From NCBI GenBank assembly GCA_903813345.2, contig CAIIXF020000008.1, positions 29,512,005 through 29,576,004 on the forward strand: 64,000 nt of DNA, read 5' to 3'. The notes beneath the pieces are model-generated. The model saw only the letters and a list, made by a program, of their open reading frames with translations. It was not told where the DNA came from and did no database searches. The stretch comes from Owenia fusiformis (lineage: Eukaryota > Annelida > Polychaeta > Sabellida > Oweniidae). The position numbers and the translations under genes are program-made. Of the stretch, positions 14,001 to 23,204 are shown one piece after another. The first letter of the stretch is position 1; each line of letters begins with the position of its first letter.

Positions 14001-17000
14001 TAATCGTCTGTTGGAAGCGTTTATTCGTTCGAAATGGCGCAACTGATGGTTGATTTCAACCGTAATGCTCTGCGTAGAGAACGCGTACTTAGAGATCGTA
14101 CTGTACAGATCCTCTTCAAATAAACGATAATGTCCCAGATAGCACAACTCTGATGGGCCAACGTTGGCCCAACAATTACGTATCTGTTGGTCCAACGTGG
14201 TTGGGCCACCATCGCTATGTCCATTGGCCCAACGTTGGCCCACCGAAGGAAAATATGGTTGGCCCAACATTGGTCCATTGTTGGCCCGACATGATTTCAA
14301 GCTACGTTGGCCCATAGTTGGCCCACTGGTGGTAAGAAGACTGGTTGGCCAATCGTTGGCCCACCGTTGACACAAATTTACTTTTTTTATACAGCCATTG
14401 TTGGCTCCCTGGTATTAGCGGCAGCCCACAACAGGCCGCAATCCAGCTACAATTTGCCAACTGCAACTATGCCACCCAATGGCCACCAGTAGTGACATTG
14501 GCCAGACGTCTTTGTGATATCTGGGCACTCAGTACTGCTACTGTAAATGTGTTCACAAATAATATCCGTTCTACATCAATAAAATATGGTGGCTTGTTTT
14601 TCCATACTAAATATATTTGGTAGCCTTATAAGTGGTTTCAACTGTATTACAAGGCGAAAATCCATATTTCTGAGGTAAACAACATTATCAGATAATTTTG
14701 AAAGAAAATATTTCATAAAATTTACCTTAATTTTTTTTAATGACTGCTGGTATGTTTTTCTTCTATTTTTAGGCAAAGCATTTGCACTTATATCTGGATA
14801 GGTGGCTTCCTGGTATTGACGGCAGCCAACGACGGGCCAACGTTGGCCCAACTGCAATTTGCCAACTGCAATTTTGCACTGATTTATCGATAGGTGGCTC
14901 CCTGGTATTAGCGGCAGCCAACGACAGGCCAATGTTGGCCCAACTACAATTTGCCAACTGCAATTTTGATCCTGCGGTATTAGCGGCAGCCAACGACGGG
15001 CCAACGTTGGCCCAACTACAATTTGCCAACTGCAATTTTGATCCTGCGGTATTAGCGGCAGCCAACGACGGGCCAACGTTGGCCCAACTTTAATTTGCCA
15101 ACTGCAATTTTGATCCTAGATATTAGCGGCAGCCTACGACGGGCCAACGTTGGCCCAACTACAATTTGCCAACTGCAATTTTGCACTGATTTATCGATAG
15201 GTGGCTCCCTGGTATTAGCGGCAGCCAACGACGGGCCAACGTTGGCCCAACTACAATTTGCCAACTGCAATTTTGATCCTTCGGTATTAGCGGCAACCAA
15301 CGACGGGCCAACGTTGGCCCAAATACAATTTGCCAACTGCAATTTTGATCCTGATATTAGAGATTTTACATTTTGGCATGCCATCTCCTGATACCTTGGT
15401 GAACTAAGTCATGTGATCATTTATATCCAATCAGAATGCATTTCTGCCACATAGTGATAGCATAGTGATCCAAAGCTAAACCAAGGTGTAGGAAGGGTTT
15501 ATATTATCATATAGAAGGGGTGCACTTTTCTAATTGGCCATGGTTGACATGCATGTTTGCAAACTTAGTACTTGCACCAAGAGCTCTGACTGGCATCCTA
15601 ACAAAATAAATTCATACTACACTGATGCCTGGGTCACATTTGCTCCGTTTGTTCAATATTATATTTAATTTTAATCGGAGCAATCTGCATTACTTGTACA
15701 CAGTGTATACCAATAGCCCATTTTCAGCATAGCAATTTCTAAGAAGGGTTTCCAAAATGCTCCATCATGGAATACCTTGACCCTCTCTTCTATGATAGAC
15801 ACAGACATGTTTCTAGATGCGATGTGTACCAGAATGAAAGCTCTGGCTTCTTCCTAACTTGGCGGGAGGGTGCAAAGTACTTTCTTGATTATTAAAAATA
15901 AATGCCATTGTCACAGGAACTCTGCATTTTATGTAAATCCATTGAATATTTATCTGCGTGCTCGAAGTTAAGTAAGTTAAGAAGATCAGATTCTTTATAA
16001 CACTTGATCCAAATCTATTTGATATTCAAAATCTAAGTAAACCTCTCTTTTTGAAGAACCAACTATCTATCATATTACTCAGATTGGATTAATCAATATT
16101 CTCATACTCTCTCTAGATTGTATGAATGAATGACCCTAAACATCATGTGAAAGACTTCTCAGAAAATGTGCCCAATAAAAAGAGAATGGATTGCTTTCTA
16201 AAGCAGTTTTCTCATTTTTCTATTTTTAGGAATGAATTCAAATTTTCAAAAGCTTCTATAATTTCAAATAATATATTTGGCACACTTTCTCAAAAATGCA
16301 ATAGATTCTGTCTGGTGACCTTTCTAAAAGTCCAACTTTTAACTGTTTTTGAGTCACATTTTCTGAGTCACACTCCTCTGTGTATACTTTCTCCAGTATG
16401 TATGAATCGAAACTAGATTAATTTCCCATGTGCCTAAACCAATATTTTATTGTTTTATTTACTTTCTGTGTATGTGTGTATGGACTACTATTTATATTTT
16501 TCCAGTGTATATATGAAACAATAAATTTTAACTGTCGTGTATTGACAAATATCATGTACTTTCTCCAGTGTGTATGAGCAAATATTATGTACTTTCACTT
16601 TAGTTATTTAACCAATACTCTGTATGTTCATACACACTGGAGAAAGTACATAGTATTTGTTCATACAAAATGTGTGTTCATAAACAATGGAGTACATGAT
16701 ATTTGTTCATACATACTGGAGAAAGTATATACACAGGCGTGTTGGTTCATATACATGTCCATACTGGAGAAAGAGCGTAATGTCTCTTCATACACATTAT
16801 AGATATTGTAGTACATTAAATTCGTTCATACTCACTGGTTTAGGTACATTTTATTCGTTCTGACACATTGATTAATTAACAAAATATTGAAATCACGGAA
16901 GAGAATGAACAACGTTTTGGTTCATGCACAATGGAGAAAGTACAAATCATTTGCTTATGCATGTTGAAAAAGTCAAAAGATTTTCTTCAGTGACCTTTCC

Positions 17001-19198
17001 TGAGCACCTACTCTTAGCTATTTTCAGTCACATTTTCAGAGGGCTGAAAAGGTTATTTCATCATGTTTATGGTCATTCTGACCATTTTCCTTGTGTTCCC
17101 AGTCATGTAAATGATATGTGGAACTAGTTAAACTGACTGGAGGTCCAAACAGAACTCTGTTATCTTGAATCCAGCATGGTTTTGACATTTTTTGTTTTGT
17201 CATTTCCTGTTAACTTCCATAGCACCTTAATTTGTATATCCAAGTAAGATTTTTAGAATTGTGCCTGTTTGTGTTTAGTCAATAAACTAACCATAAATGT
17301 CTGCAATAATAGAAAAATCAATAGTGATTTTTTGGGCATTTTTGTAAAGCCTTTGGTTTGTAATGGGAAGATTGTCTTTATCACTAAAACTGTTCTACAT
17401 GGGGTCTTTTGCACAGTTGATAAATTATATACTATACTAATACATTACTATAGATTTGCAATGTCTAGGTTTTATTCAAGTAACTGACTCCACTGAGTGT
17501 GTATTCAAATGTTGTGCTTATAAAATGTATCGACTCCTATACTACCTTTTGAATGAAAATAAACTCTTCCAAAAGTGATAGGACCTTAGTGCACCCATGC
17601 CATGGTAAGGACCTTAGGTTGGCATGCCAAAATGTAAAATCTCTATTAGCGGCAGCCAACGACGGGCCAACGTTGGCCCAACTACAATTTGCCGACTGCG
17701 ATCATGCCAACCAATGGCCACCAATAGCGACGTTGACCCGACGTCTCTGTGCTATCTGGGGTGGACCTTATTTTGCGATGTCACATGCCTAGGGTTAACT
17801 ATTATAAAAGTTTACGAAATGATACAAGAGGTTCTCGAAAGGATAACTAACACGTGTACAAGCACGTCCACGTGGTAATTACTGCGACTGGTCGCATGGA
17901 CATCGCAGACTGCGATTTGTTAATGAATATGTCGCAGTCGCAGTCACTGCGACCTCGTAGGCTTACGGTGGTCGCAGTGTCTGCGACGTCGCAGTGATTG
18001 CGATAGCTTGATGAATGACCCCTCTGGGGCTCTGTCCGGGGATAGCTGTTCTTTTTTACTCCCTCCGTAACTACTGTAACTATTTAACTATGGCTGACTT
18101 CAAGTTTGCAGTCGCATACACCGTATAAAATCTAAAACGGGGAGTAAAATAGAACAGCCCAAACAAATTCTAAAAAATTTCCGGCCGACTTCAGAATCTT
18201 GACAGCATGCGTATTCTTCCTTCATGCCCGTTCCACAGACACGGCTTTTACTAATTTTTATGTTTGAATCGGAATAAATAATGATAGGCCATTCAATATG
18301 GTGAAATTCAGCACTCGTTGGACAGAATGTTAGTACAAATGCACTCACCTTCGGTTCGTGCTTTGTACAACATTCTGTCCAACTCGTGCTGAATTTCACC
18401 ATATTGAATGGCCTATCATTATTTATTCCTTAAATATGTTATTCAGGGTTTGCTTTTAACCCCAGAATTTGACATGTCCGATTTGATATTTGCATACTAT
18501 GAATTCCGTATTCATTGTCAAACAGTTGCTTTATGATGTAAAAAATGTGTTTGTGAGACATTAATGCGTTCTTTCTCTCTTTTTATTTATTTATTCATTT
18601 GGGTACTGTGCTTTTAGAAGCCGCGGCTTCAAATATACTATACCTCATATTTATGTTTATTAAAAAAACATTTCGATTTAAATAAAGACATAATATGCAT
18701 CTACCTTAACTTTTGTTCATTTCGGGCTTTACTTACTTCAAATGTTCTTCAAATTTTTCGGCACTAATTTCATCGTGTACCCACTGGGCAAAACGAGGAT
18801 CTGCATCTTTAATTAATCGCCTATAGGTTGCGCTGGTGTCTCCTGTGTTGGCAGTTTGTTTCGGAATGAATACACCAATCAGAATCCCCAATCCGAAAAT
18901 TAATACCCCGGTTAAAATAGCTAGAATTACAACTAGCCGTGATGAAAGTTTCTTGCTGTAAATAAGTAAGAGTTAAATAAAATGGTTGACATTACACAAC
19001 ATGTAATTAAGTGGGATTTAAACCAGCTCACCCTCTGTGATAAAGTTAAGTTAACAATTGCCTAAGAAAGTAAACGTAGCTCAATAACGTTTATGAAGAA
19101 ATATGGTTTTATGCAACTTGTCGATGATTAATGTTTTCTTTTTTTTAATACAAATCAAAAGTAAATACAAAATAAGTGAATAATAATTCCTACCTCAT
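5084..19198 (-). CDS. M28 zinc metallopeptidase, PSMA/NAALADase-like (gene A)
   Basis: Type II membrane carboxypeptidase of the FOLH1/NAALAD2 family; 739 aa in 17 exons: 19194-19198, 18737-18955, 13170-13332, 12446-12577, 12196-12321, 11827-12010, 11398-11581, 11077-11162, 10825-10944, 9557-9639, 9142-9273, 8858-8943, 8393-8564, 6954-7107, 6622-6703, 6254-6346, 5084-5282. Short cytosolic tail MSKKLSSR, membrane span ~9-32, PA-like insert, peptidase domain, dimerisation domain. Zinc ligands are complete: H375 (GNHRDAW), D385 (GAID), E423 with catalytic E422 (SWSGEEYG), D451 (NVD), H543 (YALYHTLYE). Total length is near human PSMA (750). Exon 1 contributes only ATGAG; an in-frame TGA lies upstream. 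Exon 10 has a GC donor. Residues matching human N257 and K699/Y700 of the glutamate pocket are changed, so glutamate specificity is doubtful. Paralog of gene B. Confidence 0.93.
5460..5640. repeat. Degenerate direct repeat, ~125-bp spacing
   Basis: Two copies of a block reading roughly CATGAA..GAACTTCAACGCGCGCGC followed by GAAAAATGACGTCA lie about 125 bp apart in the last intron of gene A. The second copy contains the palindrome TGACGTCA (a CRE-type site). A functional role is not shown. Confidence 0.5.
7311..8185. mobile_element. Non-autonomous Tc1/mariner-like foldback element
   Basis: 875-bp element in a gene A intron. Ends are CACTCCCCTCCATAAGTTTG at 7311 and its complement ending at 8185, flanked by TA on both sides (7309-7310, 8186-8187), the Tc1/mariner duplication. 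The arms remain complementary for about 255 bp (to ~7570 and from ~7925), so nearly the whole element can fold. It has no transposase ORF. A diverged piece of its interior is at 20575-20665, and a 20-bp piece of its end recurs in the duplicated exon units at 37479-37775. Confidence 0.8.
9838..10566. mobile_element. Foldback (MITE-like) element in gene A intron
   Basis: The left arm AAAGGAGCATGTAGGTTATC..GCAAACAATTTCA and the right arm, its complement, end near 10566. Complementarity is imperfect but continues ~140 bp inward (GAT..TCTTTTAGATC..TTCATTATCTT). The centre also has paired GGTGAAAAT/ATTTTCACC segments. No ORF and no clear target duplication was found. Confidence 0.6.
14150..14420. 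repeat. GTTGGCCCAAC-type short tandem array
   Basis: About ten degenerate copies of the palindromic word TTGGCCCAACGTTGGCCCA and variants. It is GC-rich against the AT-rich surroundings. Translations in several frames give repetitive GPTLA/WPTV-like peptides, which are artefacts of the repeat. Confidence 0.8.
14785..15358. repeat. 72-bp satellite array
   Basis: Tandem units contain GTATTAGCGGCAGCCAACGA, then GGGCCAACGTTGGCCCAAC and an AATTTGCCAACTGCAATTTT tail. The period is 72 bp (for example 14976 to 15048, 15213 to 15285), with ~92-bp variants carrying an extra GCACTGATTTATCGATAGG block. The array is interrupted by the nested element and resumes at 17644. Confidence 0.85.
15360..17643. 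mobile_element. Nested 2.28-kb DNA element inside the satellite
   Basis: Perfect 23-bp inverted ends begin GAGATTTTACATTTTGGCAT (15360-15382 and 17621-17643). Flanks are TATTA on both sides (15355-15359, 17644-17648). Deleting the element and one TATTA leaves GATCCTGATATTAGCGGCAG, the normal satellite unit, so the insertion is precise. The interior has no long ORF. It contains an inverted minisatellite around TCATACACACTGGAGAAAGT (16380-16960, with a perfect 22-bp palindromic pair at 16557-16578 and 16628-16649) and a diverged direct repeat (16301-16372, 16969-17045). A piece of the 142-bp MITE family is at 15624-15690. Confidence 0.8.
18271..18429. repeat. Near-perfect hairpin, ~65-bp arms
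   Basis: Left arm 18271-18336 and right arm 18363-18429 are almost exact complements (ATGATAGGCCATTCAATATG ... CATATTGAATGGCCTATCAT) around a ~26-bp loop. It lies in intron 2 of gene A, ~310 bp from exon 2. Probably a MITE; no target duplication is evident. Confidence 0.8.
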
Positions 19199-20574
19199 GA
19201 TGCCCGTGTGCTTCAGCTGGATTGAAATGGCTCCTTCAATATCAAATATTAGATAAATTCAACATTGTTCTGGACATAGGCGTGTAGAAAAATCTAGGTG
19301 AACAAAATTATAAGAGACCCTTCACATCAAAGTCCCGTTAGAAAAATACCACTGTGCTTGTAATTTTCAAGACAAAATAGAGTGGAATGAGTTAAAATCA
19401 GCAAGGATTAAAGCAAAACTGGTATTGGTTCAACAAAATTACACCCTGAATTGTATTGAACTGGCTTAAAGTCGTCCTGTTTTTCAAATTTTAAGGATGA
19501 AAAGCGAGGAATCATCATAGTTCTTCTCTAGGGAAATGCTTTATAGATAACAACTTATAAAAGTTCAAGTATATCTATTAGGTGTAATTCAACTTTTGGC
19601 AGAAAGTATATTTACGTTAGGTAAGGTAAAAATCGAACACAGCGACATGTCTTGTATTCTTGTTATTTTCTTGATTGTGGAAAGAAAATTCAAAAAATTT
19701 AAAACATAATTTTTCCATACCTAAGGTCAGATTTTCATGAAATGATTATTGCCGTTACTTTTAAATAGATGGAATGTGTGTCTTGATATTTTTTGGATAT
19801 TTTTATATGTGCAAAAAAGTTCAAGGCATAACTCCATCTAACATAAAGTGGATACAAAAAGGACAGAAAACGACAATTCATGTTTTTAGATTTTTATATA
19901 GAGAATGACTTCTCTCTGGATCGCAATCATGGCAATTACAAAAATAACCGTAGACATCTTTAAAAGAGTCTATAACACAAGATGTTCTTTGTTGTAAGGC
20001 ATTGCAATTTGAAGTTTTAGGGCCTACGGAGTACAATAGATATCGTGTTATTTCAATTTGGTCGTTTTTGGAATTTCAGCCTTTGTTTCATTTTATTACA
20101 TTACTAATTATCATCTGTCACTTCTATCGTCATAGAGTATTCACGTAGCCATTAAGACTTTTTTGTGCGCCATGATTAAATAAATATTACATTCTTCGAA
20201 AATGTTTGCTATTAATTATTCTTCAATTCAGTAACTAAATGTAAGTTCATAAGGTCATTATGAATGAACACTCCTCTATTATAAAATGAAATACCAAATA
20301 AAATCTTTTGATTTGGAGTTTTTTTTAGAAAAATCATAATATCAGTATTAAATTGTGGGAATTGCATGTTTCAGATTTTGACATATCTTTATGTGAACTC
20401 TAAAGTCTATCTCAATAAATTAGAAATGAGGATTTCTCCCTAAAGTAATAGCTCGTTTTAAAAAGATGCATATGTTCCTTAAAGATGTGTTAGGATTTGC
20501 CCTTAAACTTAGCTCAATATAATGTTAACTCTTGATTTGGATTTCATTAAACAAATGTAATATTAAAATCATGA
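19199..20574. other. Intergenic, upstream of gene A
   Basis: AT-rich sequence with no coding exon or repeat that I can recognise. It should contain the gene A promoter, but no TATA element or initiator could be assigned. Confidence 0.5.
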
Positions 20575-20665
20575 TCTTGCCTTCAGATTTCAGGATATCT
20601 ATTCAGTAAAAGATTCACCAAAAACTATTTTAACATAGAAAATGAAATTGTCTAACTTTTTCAAA
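20575..20665. repeat. Fragment of the 7311-8185 element family
   Basis: Resembles 7580-7665: both contain TCAGGATATC, CAGTAAAAGATTCA and GAATTGTCTAACTTTTT-like blocks. Diverged and without ends. Confidence 0.55.
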
Positions 20666-20802
20666 TTCAATTGTATTTTGCGAAAACAAAATGGAGGTAT
20701 CGGACATGATGTCAATTTATTTTTTCCAGCACTAAAAACAGTTTTTTCTTTATACTGTTCATATTATACGAATACCTTTTACACCACATAATCGATGTAA
20801 CT

Positions 20803-21027
20803 TCATATTGTGATGACAGCCTGTATCCTTACTGCTACATTGTTCATCACATTTGATAATAATTCCGGTGGAATGTTTTGGATTTCTCTTTGGTTGTTGC
20901 CCTTAAGTTGTTCTAGGTCTTTTTGCTTGGAATAAGCATTAAAACACTCCTTCAATAGCCACAGAGAAAGATGTTTGAGGATGACGATGGCAGAACAAAC
21001 ACAGGTAATCAGGTCAATTATCGGCAA
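20803..21027 (-). pseudogene. Mariner/IS630-type transposase relic, inverted copy
   Basis: A minus-strand reading includes LEQLKGNNQREIQNIPPELL then SNVMNNVAVRIQAVI, the pattern of the C-terminal end of mariner-type transposases (QEIxxIPPEML..VM..F..RL). Only the last ~50 codons are recognisable. It is oriented opposite to the relic at 21140-21445. Confidence 0.6.
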
Positions 21028-21139
21028 ATGATTCAGGAGTTACCTTCCAGAGTTAGGCAGGCTAGCCTGGAGACCAAATGATATCCAAATGAAAACACAT
21101 TGGTCTCAAATTGATTCACACAACAAAGGCTACACTAGA

Positions 21140-21606
21140 ATCGCAACCAATGCAGTTTCTTAAACCTCTGACCTCTCTTTATAAGGGGGCTATAAGACAT
21201 TGTGAGGGCCTCCCTATTCACCACATTTGACAGCCCATACTTTTTTCTCTGAGGCTATTTGAAGGACCATTTTTATGCTAAATCCAAGCTAAGAAACCAA
21301 GAACAACTTAAGACCAGCATCCAAACAGAAATCAAAACATTCCACCAGAAATATCAAATGTGATGAACAATGTAGTAGTAAGGATGCAGACTGTCATCGA
21401 AATACGAGGTTACATTGAATATGTGGTGTAAAAGGTAACGGGTTAAAGTATCAAAAGGGCAAAACTGAATTAAAAACTGTGTATAGGGTAAAAAAACTTT
21501 CATCTTTTATCTACAAGACCATGCAAAAAATGTCTGAAAATATTGATTGGTTTGTCTATGCTGTTGATATACTTTTGGGTACATTTTTTTGAGACACCCT
21601 ATATAC
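21140..21606 (+). pseudogene. Mariner/IS630-type transposase relic with terminal repeat
   Basis: Plus-strand translation with in-frame stops and shifts shows FDSPYFFL, a stop, GYLKDHFYA, NQEQLKTSIQTEI, then IPPE-like and NVMNNVVVRMQTVIE segments. These match the C-terminal catalytic part of mariner-type transposases (SPDLxPxDFFLWGYLK). Downstream, 21591-21606 reads GAGACACCCTATATA, which resembles a mariner-type terminal repeat. No intact ORF remains. Confidence 0.6.
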
Positions 21607-21782
21607 TTCTTGTTGCAGAACATTTCAATACTTCGACAGATTATATTATATGCTTAAATTTTCATAAAATATGTTGTCCAAATTGCACTATATATGCCAA
21701 TCTTTCTGAGAGGATGTAGAAGAAAATTCTTGTCTTGATTGCAGAAGGCTTCCGATTTTGCATATTAACATGCTTGGGGATA

Positions 21783-23204
21783 TTAATAGCAGGCCTTTTT
21801 ATAGTCAGGCCACTCCAAAGGTTTTGCCGTTCCATCTTTAATGAATGAATCCAGGACATCAAGGGTGTAGTCCAATTGTTCCCACGTCACTTTTTCAGTG
21901 ATGATCCATCTCAACAGTGATTTAGTCCTCGGGGCGGCGGGGTAAGTGAACGCTGTAGAATGGATCCCTTTATGTTTCAGTGCTCTTCCAAGTCCTACAA
22001 CTGTATCGAAGTCACCTGCGCATAGTCCAAATATGTGAGTTGGTTCTTTCATGTAGTATCCCGAGTATCCGAGTTCCATCAGGTTAGATTTCAAGTAGGT
22101 TGATTTCTCATTTAGTGATCGACGCCTGTCCTGTGCCTGTTTCACGATGTCTAAGATTTTCAAGAGTCTAACAGCTTCATAATCTTGTACCGCATTACTA
22201 AAGGTGTTCTTCGTGGTAATAACACGGAATATCTTCTTGAAACTCTTTGGAGCGCATATCAAACCACCATTGGTTGCAAATCCCTTAGACAGTGATGCCG
22301 TGCGAAATGCTACCTTGTGTTCGAGGCCAAGTTTACAGACTATACCATTACCGGAGTCCCCATATGTTCCCAGGGCGTGTGATTCATCGACAACCAGCGA
22401 CGATCCGTATTTCTCTGTAACTTCGCATAGGTCATGCAGCGGTGCAATCGTTCCCAGTGAGCTGTACACACTGTCAACAACTACAAAGCCAGGCCCATGT
22501 TCTTTCATAAGGTTCTCCAAAGCATTGACATTGTTATGCTTAAACATTAACATCTTCCCGTTAATTGCTGATATGCCGTATCGAAATGTTGTATGCACTA
22601 ACGAGTCGAGATAAACCGGGACATCGGTATTGTTTTTCAGGAGGGTTTCCATAAGCATCCCATTGGCACTCATACCACTTGTAGTTAGAATCGCTAGATC
22701 GGAGTTCATCCATTCTGCTGCTTCACGTTGAAATTTTAGAACAGGGCTGAGTTCGTCTTTAGCAAATATTCCAGATTTACCAACCCACGACGGTGAGCTT
22801 CTCTCTCCCATAGCAATAATGTACTCTCCTTGTGCTCGACATACCGAAGGATCATGCCCTAAAGCCAGGGTATCATTGCACTCGTAATCTATGTCGCCCT
22901 TTGTCGGGTCGGCCCAATTGAAACCAACGCTAATATTCATTGCGGATGCACTCTGCAGAGTTTTTGAAGGCAGCGTAAGTTGTTCTGTAATATGTACATC
23001 CTCTACACCTTTCATTGCATTCTCGTACCAACGGGTCTTTGCTAACTGTTTTGTAATAGGTTCCCCATCCTTTGCATCACTTATGTCAGTTTGGTTAGCA
23101 TATCCACGACGTGCTAACACTATTGGCTCTATTGGAGAGGATACGCTTTTGCGCAAATACTTCGCTAAATAAGATGTTGTTCCTCGTTGAGTAAATGTAG
23201 CCAT
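21783..23204 (-). CDS. CqsA-like alpha-oxoamine synthase (PLP-dependent)
   Basis: Intronless 473-aa enzyme of the fold-type I alpha-oxoamine synthase family, which condenses an amino acid with an acyl-CoA. Signature segments match bacterial CqsA (CAI-1 autoinducer synthase) better than animal ALAS, KBL/GCAT or SPT: HGPGFVVVDSVYSSLGTIAP (236-255), LVVDESHALGTYG (D273, which pairs with the pyridine nitrogen) and RTASLSKGFA with the Schiff-base lysine K307. H204 in LVHTTFRYG is the likely ring-stacking histidine. Residues 1-45 are Arg/Ser-rich with few acids, so possibly a mitochondrial presequence; bacterial CqsA has none. All neighbouring genes except the nested receptor have many introns, so retroposition or bacterial origin is likely. 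Start: first ATG, full family length downstream. Product in this animal unknown; it need not be a signal molecule. Confidence 0.9.
   Translation of the reverse strand: MATFTQRGTTSYLAKYLRKSVSSPIEPIVLARRGYANQTDISDAKDGEPITKQLAKTRWYENAMKGVEDVHITEQLTLPSKTLQSASAMNISVGFNWADPTKGDIDYECNDTLALGHDPSVCRAQGEYIIAMGERSSPSWVGKSGIFAKDELSPVLKFQREAAEWMNSDLAILTTSGMSANGMLMETLLKNNTDVPVYLDSLVHTTFRYGISAINGKMLMFKHNNVNALENLMKEHGPGFVVVDSVYSSLGTIAPLHDLCEVTEKYGSSLVVDESHALGTYGDSGNGIVCKLGLEHKVAFRTASLSKGFATNGGLICAPKSFKKIFRVITTKNTFSNAVQDYEAVRLLKILDIVKQAQDRRRSLNEKSTYLKSNLMELGYSGYYMKEPTHIFGLCAGDFDTVVGLGRALKHKGIHSTAFTYPAAPRTKSLLRWIITEKVTWEQLDYTLDVLDSFIKDGTAKPLEWPDYKKACY

Larger units (their letters stand above)
13522..18023. mobile_element. 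4.5-kb inverted-repeat DNA element (outer)
   Basis: Perfect 25-bp terminal inverted repeats start AGGGGTCATTCATCAAGCTA (13522-13546) and end at 18023 (17999-18023). They are flanked by CTG on both sides (13519-13521, 18024-18026), a possible 3-bp target duplication. Both subterminal zones (13540-13720 and 17880-18000) are dense in short GTCGCA/TGCGAC words. The interior holds a GTTGGCCCA-type array, a 72-bp satellite and a second nested element. No transposase is present, so it is non-autonomous; the superfamily is uncertain (a 3-bp duplication would suit PIF/Harbinger). It lies in the large intron 2 of gene A. Confidence 0.8.

Noticed and set aside
14785-15358. Regular array resembling a CRISPR
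   Set aside because: There are no distinct spacers, the whole unit repeats, and the DNA is animal.
14576-15391. Several overlapping 90-166-codon ORFs on both strands rich in [11 protein letters not shown] and NCSW text
   Set aside because: They are translations of the 72-bp satellite; open frames arise because 72 is divisible by three.
16380-16960. CACACTGGAGAAAGT repeats resembling the HTGEK linker of C2H2 zinc fingers
   Set aside because: Spacing is irregular, orientations are mixed, there are no Cys-Cys/His-His pairs and stops interrupt; treated as a minisatellite of the nested element.
22204-22614. 136-codon plus-strand ORF
   Set aside because: Antisense shadow of the CqsA-like coding sequence.
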